From the NCBI RefSeq assembly GCF_005222755.1, contig NZ_STGD01000014.1, positions 62,001 to 126,000 of the forward strand: a stretch of 64,000 bases of DNA, read 5' to 3'. A program made the translations under genes and the position numbers. The stretch comes from Roseomonas sp. HF4. Lineage in GTDB: Bacteria; Pseudomonadota; Alphaproteobacteria; Acetobacterales; Acetobacteraceae. Numbering within the stretch: position 1 is the stretch's first letter; every line of letters starts with the position of its first letter. Under the pieces are notes generated by a model. It saw only the letters and a program-made list of their open reading frames with translations. It had not been told where the DNA came from and did not search any database. Shown piece by piece: positions 53,860 through 61,954 of the stretch.

Positions 53860-55199
53860 GCGCTCCTCCTTCGCGGGGGCAGCAGGAGCAGCATGGCCAC
53901 CACGGGCAGTAGCCAGGCAATGCGCGCCTGATACCGCGGAAACACGCCGGATAAGCCACCCGTCGCGACGGCGTTCGCGACCAGGCCGGCGAGCAGCGCC
54001 AGGGCGAACCAGCGCCGCAGCGGGTCGCTGCCCCGCAGCGCGCCGACGGCGAGGAGCGGCAACGCCAGGATCAGTGTGACGAGGTGCGCCGGGACGACCC
54101 ACGCGACCGCGGGAAGCAGGGCATCCCGCGCCTGCAGCGCATCATCGAAGGCGGCAAGTTCCATGCCCGGGAAGGCCTCTGCGATGCGCGGTCGCAGCGC
54201 GGTCGCCAGGTTGTGGCTTGTCAGCGTATCGCCGATCGAGATCGTGGCGATCTGCGCGAGCGTGTTGCGCAGGATGGCTCCCGCCACATCTGCCGAATAC
54301 GTGCGAAGCGTCTCCGCGACGATCTCCGCAGCCTCGCGAGAGATCATCGCACCGCCGAGGAAGCGCGCCTGTCCCGCCGCGTCGCGGTTCACCGGGCTTT
54401 CGGGGGACCAGAGGAATGTCTGGGAGTCCATCGGGAAACGATCGGCGAAGGCGCAGAGATACCAGCCCGCTGCCGGGCATTGCGCCCTGATGACCTCCGT
54501 CGCCGGCCCGTCCGCCTGCAGCCGTGCCAGCAGGAAGGTCGCACCATGCGGCGACAGCGCCGCGCGCCCGTGACCGACGGCATTGGTCGCGAGCACCAGG
54601 GCGACCGCCGCAGCCAGGGGCAAGGCCGCGCGGACCGCGCCCCGCCAGCGGCCCGTCACCAGCACCATGCCGATCGCGGCCAGCGCGAGCGGCAGATGCG
54701 CGGGATGCGCCGCGATGCCCAGAGCCGCGATGCCGCCGAGCCATGCCGCCTCTCCGCGCGTCAGGCCCCCGCCACCGAGGCCGAGCAGCAGCAGCGCAAG
54801 CAGCACGACCGGCGCGAAGACATCCGGCATAAGCAACGCGACGGTGAAGGGCGCGGCCGTCAGCGCCGCCGCAACGGTGCAGGCCGCGACATGCGCGCCC
54901 GGCGTCGCCCCACCCCGAAGCACGCTTTGCGTCACCCACAGCAGGTGTGACACGACCAGCGCCTGGGCCGCCAGCGGCAGCCAGAGCGTCGTCCGCCAAT
55001 GGAACAGGTGCAGGAACGGCCCGTAGATCCAGGGCTTGTCCCAGAGCATGAGGGGCCCGGTCGTCTGGTGCAGGAAGCCGCCCGTATCGCTGAACACGAG
55101 CGGATAGCCGTTCAGCAGCGCCGGCCAGGCGAGCAGGACCGCGCCGGCCACGACCGCGGCAGGCGCCGCCCACCACCGCCCTGCAGGCGCGGCGGTCAC
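53856..55199 (-). CDS. Polytopic membrane protein, unknown function
   Basis: 447 residues with about 10 or more helices and extensive similarity to the next gene. GYPLVFSDTGGFLHQTTGPLMLWDKP, YGPFLHLFHWRTTLWLPLAAQAL, LMPDVFAPVV, GRAALSPHGATFLLARLQADG and AGWYLCAFADRFPMDSQTFLWSPESP are shared. Conserved Asp, His and Trp residues sit in predicted extracytosolic loops, which could mark a lipid-linked transferase, but this is speculation. I choose GTG 55199, after the VOC gene; longer frames run into that gene. No clear ribosome-binding site is visible. Confidence 0.72.
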   Translation of the reverse strand: MTAAPAGRWWAAPAAVVAGAVLLAWPALLNGYPLVFSDTGGFLHQTTGPLMLWDKPWIYGPFLHLFHWRTTLWLPLAAQALVVSHLLWVTQSVLRGGATPGAHVAACTVAAALTAAPFTVALLMPDVFAPVVLLALLLLGLGGGGLTRGEAAWLGGIAALGIAAHPAHLPLALAAIGMVLVTGRWRGAVRAALPLAAAVALVLATNAVGHGRAALSPHGATFLLARLQADGPATEVIRAQCPAAGWYLCAFADRFPMDSQTFLWSPESPVNRDAAGQARFLGGAMISREAAEIVAETLRTYSADVAGAILRNTLAQIATISIGDTLTSHNLATALRPRIAEAFPGMELAAFDDALQARDALLPAVAWVVPAHLVTLILALPLLAVGALRGSDPLRRWFALALLAGLVANAVATGGLSGVFPRYQARIAWLLPVVAMLLLLPPRRRSA

Positions 55200-55221
55200 C
55201 GCGGGTCGGCCGCCGGTGACG

Positions 55222-55590
55222 TCACCCCGCCAGGAGGCACAGGACATTGCCTTCCGGATCGGCGACATGCAGCGACCATTCGCCGGAGGGCAGGCGGGTC
55301 GGCGGCTCGAGCACCGCCACATGTGCCATCAGCAGCCGCCGGTGCCAGCGTTCGACCTCGTCAGCACCGTCCAGGCGGAAGGTGAGCATCACCCCGGCCT
55401 GGCCCTCGCGCGGGAACAGCGCATCCCCCCGCGCGCGCAGCGCGAGGCTCAGCGTGTCGAGGTCGAACCGCACGAAGCCCGTCCGTGCCTCGCTGGGCGC
55501 GCGTTCCAGGACGCGTTCATAGAAGCCGCGCTGCCGCGAGAGGTCGCGGCAGGGGATGACGACCGCTGAAAGTCGGAGCGCCGGGGTCAC
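55222..55590 (-). CDS. VOC family protein
   Basis: 122-residue glyoxalase/bleomycin-resistance-fold protein. LRLSAVVIPCRDLSRQRGFYERVL, FVRFDLDTLSLALR and WSLHVADPEGNVLCLL give the two beta-alpha-beta-beta-beta modules, with a C-terminal PEGN-type metal-site motif. Activity is unknown. GTG 55590 overlaps the moaE stop as GTGA, so it is translated with moaE. Confidence 0.85.
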   Translation of the reverse strand: MTPALRLSAVVIPCRDLSRQRGFYERVLERAPSEARTGFVRFDLDTLSLALRARGDALFPREGQAGVMLTFRLDGADEVERWHRRLLMAHVAVLEPPTRLPSGEWSLHVADPEGNVLCLLAG

Positions 55591-56048
55591 GTTCCCCCGG
55601 CCGCCGCCCAGCGTGCGGCCGCGGCATCGTCCTCTGCCCGCGCCTCGACCCAGCGATGCGCGCCCTCGGCGAATTCCTCCCGCTTCCAGAAGGGCGCGCC
55701 GGTCTTGAGCCAGTCGATCAGGAAGGCGCAGGCCTCGAGCGCCGCCCTCCGATGGGCGGAGGCGGTGAGCACCAGCACGATCGGCTCCCCGGGCAGGATG
55801 CGCCCGACGCGGTGGATGACGGTGCAGCCGGTGAGCGGCCAGCGCGCCTCGGCCTCGGCCGCGATCCGGGCGATGGCGCGCTCGGTCATGCCCGGATAAT
55901 GCTCGAGCACCATGGCCTCGAGCCCGTCATCGCCGCGGCAGACGCCGAGGAAGGAGGCGACGCCCCCAACATCGGTGCGCACTGCCGTCAGCGCCGTCGT
56001 CTCGGCGCCGGTATCGAAGGCCGCTTCCTGCACGAGCACGCGGGCCAT
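55587..56048 (-). CDS. moaE: Molybdopterin synthase catalytic subunit MoaE
   Basis: 153 residues. With thiocarboxylated MoaD it forms the dithiolene of molybdopterin. VRTDVGGVASFLGVCRGDDG, LEHYPGMTERAIARIA, HRVGRILPGEPIVLVLTASAHRRAAL and the active-site Lys in LKTGAPFWKREEF are family features. It starts 1 nt after moaD, so the two are translated as a pair. It supplies cofactor for molybdoenzymes such as the formate dehydrogenase of this window, from 40 kb away. Confidence 0.95.
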   Translation of the reverse strand: MARVLVQEAAFDTGAETTALTAVRTDVGGVASFLGVCRGDDGLEAMVLEHYPGMTERAIARIAAEAEARWPLTGCTVIHRVGRILPGEPIVLVLTASAHRRAALEACAFLIDWLKTGAPFWKREEFAEGAHRWVEARAEDDAAAARWAAAGGT

Positions 56049-56049
56049 G

Positions 56050-56301
56050 TCAGCCTCCGGTGACGGGCGGGAAGAATGCGACCTCGTCGTTGGCGGCGAT
56101 CGGGTGATCGGGGGTCGCGAAATCCTGGTTCACAGCGGCGCGCAACTGCTTAGGGTCGGCGAAGGCGGCGGCGTGGCCCGGGGAACGCGCCGCCAGCCAC
56201 GCGACCAGCGAGGCGACGTCGCGAACGTCGGAGGGCGGCGCCACCTCCTCCTCCGCGATGCCTACCTTCTGCCGGACCCAGGCGAAATAGAGCACGCGCA
56301 T
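56050..56301 (-). CDS. moaD: Molybdopterin synthase sulfur carrier subunit MoaD
   Basis: 83-residue beta-grasp protein with the C-terminal VTGG, whose last Gly is thiocarboxylated. VLYFAWVRQKVG and FFPPVTGG are typical of MoaD. It is next to moaE (1 nt gap), and only 5 nt follow the lipoprotein gene upstream, so all are in one unit. Confidence 0.94.
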   Translation of the reverse strand: MRVLYFAWVRQKVGIAEEEVAPPSDVRDVASLVAWLAARSPGHAAAFADPKQLRAAVNQDFATPDHPIAANDEVAFFPPVTGG

Positions 56302-56306
56302 GGCGG

Positions 56307-56963
56307 TCAGCGCGTGGTCGGAACGGTGGTCACGCGTCCACCGGGCTGGATGACGGTGGTCGTCCCGCCGTCCCGGATGGCGACGCCGCCCGCTGGGTTG
56401 CCGGGCTGGATGACGGATTGCACCCGGCCGGCGCTGTCCGTCGTCACCGCTGGCGGCTGGCCGGGTATGGCGATGACGCGGTCGTCGCGACGCTCGGGCG
56501 GCTCGGTCGTCGGCGCCGCCACCGGTGGGCGGTCGGGGATCGTCGCGCGCGGCGGCACGGAGGCGACGGGCGGCGGCGTCGAACTGCCTACGCGTGGCGG
56601 CTGGGTGGCCGGGGGCGCCGGCGTCGCGCTGCCCGTGCGCGGCGCGGCCTCCGGCGCTGTCCGCCGCTCGATGTCGGGGCGCGGCACCGGGCTATACTCG
56701 GGCACGCTCCGGATGGCGGCCTCGGGCGTCGGCGGCGGCGCGGTCCGCAACGCGCCGGCGCTGAGGCGGAGCTGCGCCGGATCTTCGCTGCGCAGGGGTT
56801 CGAATTCGGCGTCCTGCCCGGTCACGCGCCGCATGGTCAGGCTGTCGCCGGGCACGATGGGCCGCGACGAGGTGTTCCACGAGGGCTGCCAGTCGGGCCC
56901 GCACCCCGTGAGTGCCAATGCCATCGTCGCAAGCAGCACGCTGCCGGAAATCCCGCATCGCAT
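56307..56963 (-). CDS. Predicted proline-rich lipoprotein
   Basis: 218 residues. LLATMALALTGC (Cys at 21) is a lipobox for export and lipidation. The rest is rich in Pro, Thr and Arg with low-complexity stretches (PAPPATQPPRVG, STPPPVASVPP) and ends with GGTTTVIQPGGRVTTVPTTR, a repeated hydrophobic-G pattern. No domain is recognised, and the function is unknown. ATG 56963 follows GGTGGAGCAAG; an ATG at 56996 adds 11 residues. It lies between pgsA (53 nt) and moaD (5 nt), an odd place for a lipoprotein. Confidence 0.65.
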   Translation of the reverse strand: MRCGISGSVLLATMALALTGCGPDWQPSWNTSSRPIVPGDSLTMRRVTGQDAEFEPLRSEDPAQLRLSAGALRTAPPPTPEAAIRSVPEYSPVPRPDIERRTAPEAAPRTGSATPAPPATQPPRVGSSTPPPVASVPPRATIPDRPPVAAPTTEPPERRDDRVIAIPGQPPAVTTDSAGRVQSVIQPGNPAGGVAIRDGGTTTVIQPGGRVTTVPTTR

Positions 56964-57016
56964 CGGTACTTGCTCCACCGTTCCTCGATTCAACATGATC
57001 CTCCGGTGCGCCGCAC

Positions 57017-57640
57017 TCAAGGCTGTGCCGCCGTCTCTCCGACCGGCGCAGTCGGCTGCACGGCGGCGTCCTGCTCCCCTGCATGGCGCAATCCGGCCCG
57101 CAGGTAGTCCCAGCCTGTGGCGAGCGTCAGCGCTGCCGCCACCCATAGGCCGGCTTCGCCGATGAGGGAGACGGGCAGCGCAGAGAGCCCGATCAGCCCG
57201 GCGCCGCTGTCACCGGCGAGCAGCGTCCCGAGCGCCCCCATCTGGAAGCCCGTCTTCCACTTGGCCAGTCGCGTGACCGGCAGGCCGACCCGCAGCTCCG
57301 CCAGGTATTCGCGCAGGCCCGAGACCATGATCTCCCGCAGCATGATCACGATGGCGGGATAGAGCGCCGCATGGGACAGGCGCTCGAGTCCGACCAGCAG
57401 CATCAGCGCCGCGCCCACCAGCAGCTTGTCGGCGATGGGGTCCAGCATGCGGCCGAATGAGGAGGTCACCCCCCTGTCGCGCGCGATCTTGCCGTCGAAG
57501 TAATCGGTCACCGCCGCGACCGAGAACACGGCGCAGGCCACCATGTTCGACCATGGCGCGCCAATGGCCGCGAACGTCACCAGCACGGGGATGGCCGCGA
57601 TGCGGGAGAGCGTCAGCAGGTTGGGCAGGTCGGTCGGCAT
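57017..57640 (-). CDS. pgsA: CDP-diacylglycerol-glycerol-3-phosphate 3-phosphatidyltransferase
   Basis: 207-residue integral membrane enzyme that makes phosphatidylglycerophosphate for phosphatidylglycerol and cardiolipin. The CDP-alcohol phosphotransferase motif D-x2-D-G-x2-A-R-x8-G-x3-D-x3-D is complete: DYFDGKIARD... GRMLDPIADK (about residues 46-72). About six helices. ATG 57640 gives the family start PTDLPNLLTLSRIA; the frame is open farther upstream inside uvrC. It lies 14 nt after uvrC and so is likely in its transcript. Confidence 0.94.
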   Translation of the reverse strand: MPTDLPNLLTLSRIAAIPVLVTFAAIGAPWSNMVACAVFSVAAVTDYFDGKIARDRGVTSSFGRMLDPIADKLLVGAALMLLVGLERLSHAALYPAIVIMLREIMVSGLREYLAELRVGLPVTRLAKWKTGFQMGALGTLLAGDSGAGLIGLSALPVSLIGEAGLWVAAALTLATGWDYLRAGLRHAGEQDAAVQPTAPVGETAAQP

Positions 57641-57654
57641 GGCGCGGAGCCTGA

Positions 57655-59550
57655 TTACCCCTTCCCGCCGCGTGGGGCCACCATTGCGCCGGGGTGGAAA
57701 TGCTCGTGGATGCGCCGCGCCGCCGCTGGGCCGATGCCGGGACATGCCTCGAGGTCGCTCAGGCCCGCCTGGCGCACGCCGCGGGCCGAGCCGAAGTGAT
57801 TGAGCAGCCGCCGCTTGATCGCGGCGCCCACGCCCGGGATGTCGTCCAGTTCCGATCGCGTCAGGGCCTTCGACCGGCCGGCACGGTGCGCCGAGATCGC
57901 GAAGCGATGCGCCTCGTCGCGCAGCCGCTGCAGGTAATAGAGGACCGGGTCGCGCGGCGGCAGCTGGAACGCCTCGCGGCCGGCCGTGTGGAACCATTCG
58001 CGGCCCGCATCGCGGTCGGGGCCCTTGGCCACGGCGACGAGCGGCACGTCCTCGACCCCGAGTTCGGCCATCACGGCCTGCGCCGCCGAAAGCTGCCCAG
58101 CGCCGCCGTCGATCAGCACGAGGTCCGGCCAGGCTCCGGATTCGCGCCCGGGATCCTCGCGCAGCGCGCGGCCGAAGCGGCGCTCGAAGACCTCGCGCAT
58201 CATCGCCAAGTCGTCATTTCCCGGGGCCGTCTTGATCGAGAATTTCCGATAGGCCTGCTTCAGGAAGCCGCTCGGACCGGCCGCGACCATGACGCCGTAG
58301 GGATTGGCGCCCTGGATGTGGCTGTTGTCGTAGACCTCGATGCGCTCGGGGGGCGCCGCCAGGCCGAACAGCGAGGCCACACCGTCGAGCAGCTTCGTCT
58401 GCGCCGTGCCTTCCGCGAGCCGCCGCTCCAACGCTTCGCGGGCGTTGGTGGCGGCATGCTCCACGGCTTCCTTCTTCTCGCCGCGCTGCGGGCGGTGGAG
58501 TTCGACCCGGCGGCCGGCCTTGAGGGAGAGAGCCTCGGCGATCAGGGGTGCCTCCGGCGGGTCGTGGGACAGCAGGACCAGCGGAGGCGGCGGCAGGTCG
58601 TCATAGAGCTGGGCGAGGAAGGTGCCCATCACCTCCTCGGCCGGCTGGTCGTGCTTCGCATGGCTGAGGAAGTAGGGGCGGTTGCCGTTGTTGCGCCCGC
58701 CGCGGAAGAAGAAGACCTGCACGCAGGATTGCCCGGCTGCCTGGTGCAGCGCGACGACGTCGGCATCGCCGACGCCGTCGAGGTTCACCCGGTCCTTGCC
58801 CTGCACATGCGTCAGGCCGCGGATGCGGTCGCGCAGCGCCGCAGCGCGCTCGAATTCCAGGTGCTCGGCCGCCTGCTCCATCTCGGCGGCGAGGCGCTTC
58901 TGGATCGAGGGCGTGCCACCCGAGAGGAACTGCTTCGCATCCCCGACGAGCGCGGCATAGTCGTCGCGGCTGATCCGCCCGACGCAGGGGGCGGAGCAAC
59001 GCTTGATCTGGAACAGCAGGCAGGGGCGCGTGCGGCTGTCGAACACCGTGTCGCGGCAGGACCGCAGCAGGAAGACCCTCTGCAGCGCGGTGATGGTCTG
59101 GTTCACCGCCCAGACGGATGCGAAGGGGCCGTAGTAGGCAGCGCCTTTCCGCCGTTCCCCGCGGTGCTTCGCGATCTGCGGATAAGGGTGGTCCTCGGAC
59201 AGCATCAGCCAGGGGTAGGACTTGTCGTCGCGCAGGACGATGTTGAAGCGCGGCCGCAGGCGCTTGATGAGGTTCGCCTCGAGCAGCAGCGCCTCGGCCT
59301 CCGAGCCGGTCGTGACAATCTCGAGGCTGCGGGTCTCGAACACCATCCGCCGCAGCCGCTCGGGCAGCCGCGCCACCTGCGTGTAGGAGGTGACGCGCTT
59401 CCGGATGGAGCGCGCCTTGCCGACATAGAGAGCTTCTCCCTTTGCATCGAGCATGCGGTAGACGCCCGGGGAGAGCGGCAGGCTGGGCAGCACGGCCTCG
59501 ATCACCGCAAGCCCATCGGCCGTTGCGGGGCTGTGGTGCGAGCCGGTCAT
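57655..59550 (-). CDS. uvrC: Excinuclease ABC subunit C
   Basis: 631-residue endonuclease that cuts both sides of DNA lesions after UvrAB loading. The GIY-YIG domain ([25 protein letters not shown], residues 29-53) makes the 3' cut. The UVR motif is near 195-230, the RNase H-like domain ([10 protein letters not shown]) follows, and two helix-hairpin-helix motifs ([35 protein letters not shown]) end the protein. ATG 59550 is used; its ribosome-binding site is weak. It heads a minus-strand run of nine genes. Confidence 0.96.
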   Translation of the reverse strand: MTGSHHSPATADGLAVIEAVLPSLPLSPGVYRMLDAKGEALYVGKARSIRKRVTSYTQVARLPERLRRMVFETRSLEIVTTGSEAEALLLEANLIKRLRPRFNIVLRDDKSYPWLMLSEDHPYPQIAKHRGERRKGAAYYGPFASVWAVNQTITALQRVFLLRSCRDTVFDSRTRPCLLFQIKRCSAPCVGRISRDDYAALVGDAKQFLSGGTPSIQKRLAAEMEQAAEHLEFERAAALRDRIRGLTHVQGKDRVNLDGVGDADVVALHQAAGQSCVQVFFFRGGRNNGNRPYFLSHAKHDQPAEEVMGTFLAQLYDDLPPPPLVLLSHDPPEAPLIAEALSLKAGRRVELHRPQRGEKKEAVEHAATNAREALERRLAEGTAQTKLLDGVASLFGLAAPPERIEVYDNSHIQGANPYGVMVAAGPSGFLKQAYRKFSIKTAPGNDDLAMMREVFERRFGRALREDPGRESGAWPDLVLIDGGAGQLSAAQAVMAELGVEDVPLVAVAKGPDRDAGREWFHTAGREAFQLPPRDPVLYYLQRLRDEAHRFAISAHRAGRSKALTRSELDDIPGVGAAIKRRLLNHFGSARGVRQAGLSDLEACPGIGPAAARRIHEHFHPGAMVAPRGGKG

Positions 59551-59837
59551 GGCGAGGAAATGTTACGCCGCCGTGGCATGGGATTGTCCACGACTCCTGT
59601 GGAAAACCTTGTGGGCAATTGGCGGGGCATGTCGCGGCGGGCAAGCCAGCAGCGCGTGTGCAGCGTGGTGCCGTGCTGGCGGGCAGTCCACCAGAAAACG
59701 ATCAAGCATTTGATATTTAATGATTTTATTCTGAGTCCGACATCGCGGAATAGGTCAAGATGCATTTTTCGCTTGACCCCGCTTGGCTCGCGTTTCGGTG
59801 GCAAGCGGCGGTGGACAAAATCCGCCTGCCGCATGTT
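59551..59837. other. AT-rich gap with DnaA-box-like sequences
   Basis: The 287 nt between uvrC and folB (both minus strand) hold no gene. TTGTCCACG (59584-59592), TGTGGAAAA (59598-59606, 8 of 9 to the reverse DnaA box) and GTGGACAA (59811-59818) are DnaA-box-like. An AT-rich stretch of about 40 nt (59697-59736) and an inverted repeat GGTCAAG/CTTGACC (59753-59778) lie between. It probably also holds the uvrC promoter. Confidence 0.5.
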
Positions 59838-60230
59838 TCAAAACCGCGTCCTTTCAACGACAACGCCGACACTCGTTACATCCGTCAGCACGTCGGGCTT
59901 CTCCACCGAGACGCGCGCCGAAAGGACGCGGTCATCCCCGAGCAGGGCGAGCGCGATGCGCTCGGCCAGCGTTTCGGCGAGGCGCACGTGGCCTGCACCG
60001 GCAATTCGCCGAGCGGTTGCGGCAACCGCACCGTAATCCACCACGCGCGCGAGTTCGTCCGGTCCTTCAGCGGCTGGTGCGTGCGTATCCCGCACCGCGA
60101 GGTCGATGCCGATCACCACGCGCTGCGGTGCCGCTTCCTCGTGTGCATGGACGCCCAGCCGGGCCTGCACGGTCAGTCCACGCACGAAGACATGGCGCAC
60201 GCCGCGCGTCGCATCCGGGCCGAAGCTCAT
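59838..60230 (-). CDS. folB: Dihydroneopterin aldolase
   Basis: 130 residues. It cleaves dihydroneopterin to 6-hydroxymethyl-dihydropterin and glycolaldehyde for folate synthesis. VFVRGLTVQARLGVHAHEEAAPQ is the family start (the active site includes the Glu in the HE pair), VDYGAVAATARRIA and ETLAERIALALL follow, with VSVEKPDVL at the C-terminal strand. ATG 60230 follows the SDR stop by 2 nt; the longer frame upstream is within the SDR gene. It pairs with an SDR, a common arrangement for pterin reductases. Confidence 0.93.
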   Translation of the reverse strand: MSFGPDATRGVRHVFVRGLTVQARLGVHAHEEAAPQRVVIGIDLAVRDTHAPAAEGPDELARVVDYGAVAATARRIAGAGHVRLAETLAERIALALLGDDRVLSARVSVEKPDVLTDVTSVGVVVERTRF

Positions 60231-60232
60231 TC

Positions 60233-61006
60233 CTAGGGCTCCGAGCCATGGCTCGGAGCCCATTGCAGGTGCTGTCCGCCGTCGAGTGCGATCATCTGCC
60301 CGGTCATGGCCGGCAGGCAGAGGATCGCGATCAGGGCGCGCGCGACTTCATCGGGGCTGGTGCCGCGACGCAGCGGCACGGAATGGCACTGCCTGGCGAA
60401 CTGTTCGGCCGTCTGACGTGCGCTGGGAAGCGCGGGGCCGGGGCCGATCCCGTTGACCCGGACATGCGGTGCAAGTGCCAGCGCCAGCGACTGCGTCAGC
60501 GCCCAGAGCCCCGCCTTGGACACGGTGTAGGAGACGAAGTGCGGCGTCATCGACCACACGCGCTGGTCGAGCAGGTTCACCACCGCGCCTTCCCGTCCCT
60601 TGGGCAGGGCGCGGGCGAAGGCCTGCGCCAGGACGAAGGGCGCGCGCAGGTTCGGCTCCATATGGCGATCCCAGGATTCACGGGTCGCGTCCTGCCATTC
60701 GTCGCGCTCGAAGGTCGAGGCGTTGTTCACGAGCACGCCGAGCGGTCCCAGCGCCCCCGTGGCGTCGGGCACGAGCCGCGCCACGTCGGCCTCGCGCGCG
60801 AGATCCGCACGCAGCGCTACGGCACGGCGACCAAGGGCCCGGATGTCGGCCGCTGTCGCCTCGGCTTCGACGGCGCTCGAGGCGAAATGTATGGCGACAT
60901 CGAAACCCGATTCGGCAAGGGCGAGCGCCATGGCGCGGCCAAGCCGCCTCGCGCCGCCGGTGACGAGCGCGGTGCGCGGGATCGTGTCGGGAATCGTGAA
61001 GGACAT
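60233..61006 (-). CDS. SDR family oxidoreductase, pteridine-reductase-like (FolM-like)
   Basis: 257-residue short-chain dehydrogenase. GGARRLGRAMALALAES (residues 17-33) binds NAD(P)H; VNNAST replaces NNAG; the catalytic Tyr and Lys are in SYTVSKAGL. The GGARR loop and NNASTFERD are typical of FolM/PTR1-like pterin reductases, and its place 2 nt upstream of folB supports a pterin role; this is inference from context and motif. An NADPH preference would fit the ARR sequence. ATG 61006 gives the SDR start IPRTALVTGGA. Confidence 0.85.
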   Translation of the reverse strand: MSFTIPDTIPRTALVTGGARRLGRAMALALAESGFDVAIHFASSAVEAEATAADIRALGRRAVALRADLAREADVARLVPDATGALGPLGVLVNNASTFERDEWQDATRESWDRHMEPNLRAPFVLAQAFARALPKGREGAVVNLLDQRVWSMTPHFVSYTVSKAGLWALTQSLALALAPHVRVNGIGPGPALPSARQTAEQFARQCHSVPLRRGTSPDEVARALIAILCLPAMTGQMIALDGGQHLQWAPSHGSEP

Positions 61007-61170
61007 CGGAGCGCATGTAGCGCGCGGCCCCCCGGTCGTCATCGGGGCTTGCGGGCGTTCACGGATGCCGGATAGGTTTCTTTCATGGCCGTGCGTCGCA
61101 TCCCCACCGTTCGATTTTGGTACCGCTGGTATTCTCCAGCGGCCTAGGGAAGCGCCACGCGACCATCCCC

Positions 61171-61197
61171 GAAAGCCGCCAGCCCCTGGCGGCTTTC
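61171..61197. repeat. 12-bp perfect hairpin in the leader of a small ORF
   Basis: GAAAGCCGCCAG and CTGGCGGCTTTC enclose a CCC loop. A second hairpin (CCGCTGG/CCAGCGG, 6-nt loop) is at 61123-61142. Both lie in the gap between the SDR gene and the small ORF at 61275. No T-tract follows. They could be a structured 5' leader or a small RNA. Confidence 0.5.
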
Positions 61198-61274
61198 GTG
61201 TTCCGGGACATCGACATCCCGCCTCCCGCAAGACCCCAGGCACCTGGCGGCCCCACCCGTAACGGAGGCCCGCC

Positions 61275-61382
61275 ATGCACCGCACCGACTACGATTTCGA
61301 CGTCATCTCCGGCCCCTCGACGCCGGCCAGGCCACCGACGCCGCAGCCGCGCCCCGCGCCTTCCGCGCCCGGGGGCAAATGA
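61275..61382 (+). CDS. Small proline-rich ORF, hypothetical
   Basis: 35 residues. ATG 61275 has GGAGG at 61264-61268, a near-ideal spacing of 6 nt. The peptide starts MHRTDYDFDVISG and ends in a proline-rich tail with PTPQPRPAPSAPGGK. No family is recognised, and it is too short for a composition test. It is the only small frame here with such a clear ribosome-binding site. It is upstream of another small gene at 61440 on the same strand. Confidence 0.5.
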   Translation: MHRTDYDFDVISGPSTPARPPTPQPRPAPSAPGGK

Positions 61383-61439
61383 CTCAGGGAGCGGCCATTA
61401 CGCCGCATTAACCCTCGCCCGGCATGATCAGAGGGCGGC

Positions 61440-61721
61440 ATGCCCCCCGAGCCGCACGAGCGCCAGGACGGCGGATCCGCAAATGGAATCGCCATGCGCC
61501 CTGCCGACTGGACCGTGTTGAGCGACGACCTGCAACTGACCCTGTCGCGCGAGGCCCTGCGTCGCGCGGCCGAAACCCTGGCCGATCACGCCGAGATCCT
61601 GGCGCGGGAAATGGAAGGTGGCGCCCTGTTGGACTGTGGCGGTCCCGATGCCCTGCGCCTTTTTGCAGCGGTGGTTCGCGCGACCAATCGGGACGCCTTC
61701 GGCGAAGTCGGGCATGCCTGA
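61440..61721 (+). CDS. Small helical protein, hypothetical
   Basis: 93 residues. The core DWTVLSDDLQLTLSREALRRAAETLADHAEILAREME is predicted helical, and GGPDALRLFAAVVRATNRD follows. Coding composition and helix periodicity support a real gene, but the function is unknown; similar small helical proteins are, to my recollection, found in Acetobacteraceae. ATG 61440 is 4 nt after GAGGG; ATG 61494 (MRPADWTVL) is an alternative start. It is 57 nt after the small ORF above. Confidence 0.6.
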   Translation: MPPEPHERQDGGSANGIAMRPADWTVLSDDLQLTLSREALRRAAETLADHAEILAREMEGGALLDCGGPDALRLFAAVVRATNRDAFGEVGHA

Positions 61722-61954
61722 AGCGCGGGCGGCACGGTTCCAGGGGCAGGGAATGCCGCGCCTGCGCGCTGGGATGCTCGACGCGACCTGACCGGGTCCT
61801 TAGGCCAGCCTGTAGCTTCTTCCGCATGAACGGCGCCCGCCAGCTCCCCCTTGGCGGGTGGGCATCCAAAGACAGCGTCCATGGGTCGCGGGGCGGGGGA
61901 GCGCCGGTGCCGGGACTTCCGAATGCACCCAAATGCGCGTTCCCAAAAAGTCTC

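Noticed and set aside
59701..59714. ATCAA-N4-TTGAT as an FNR site
   Set aside because: The half sites are in the reverse order to an FNR box, so it is only an inverted repeat within the AT-rich stretch.
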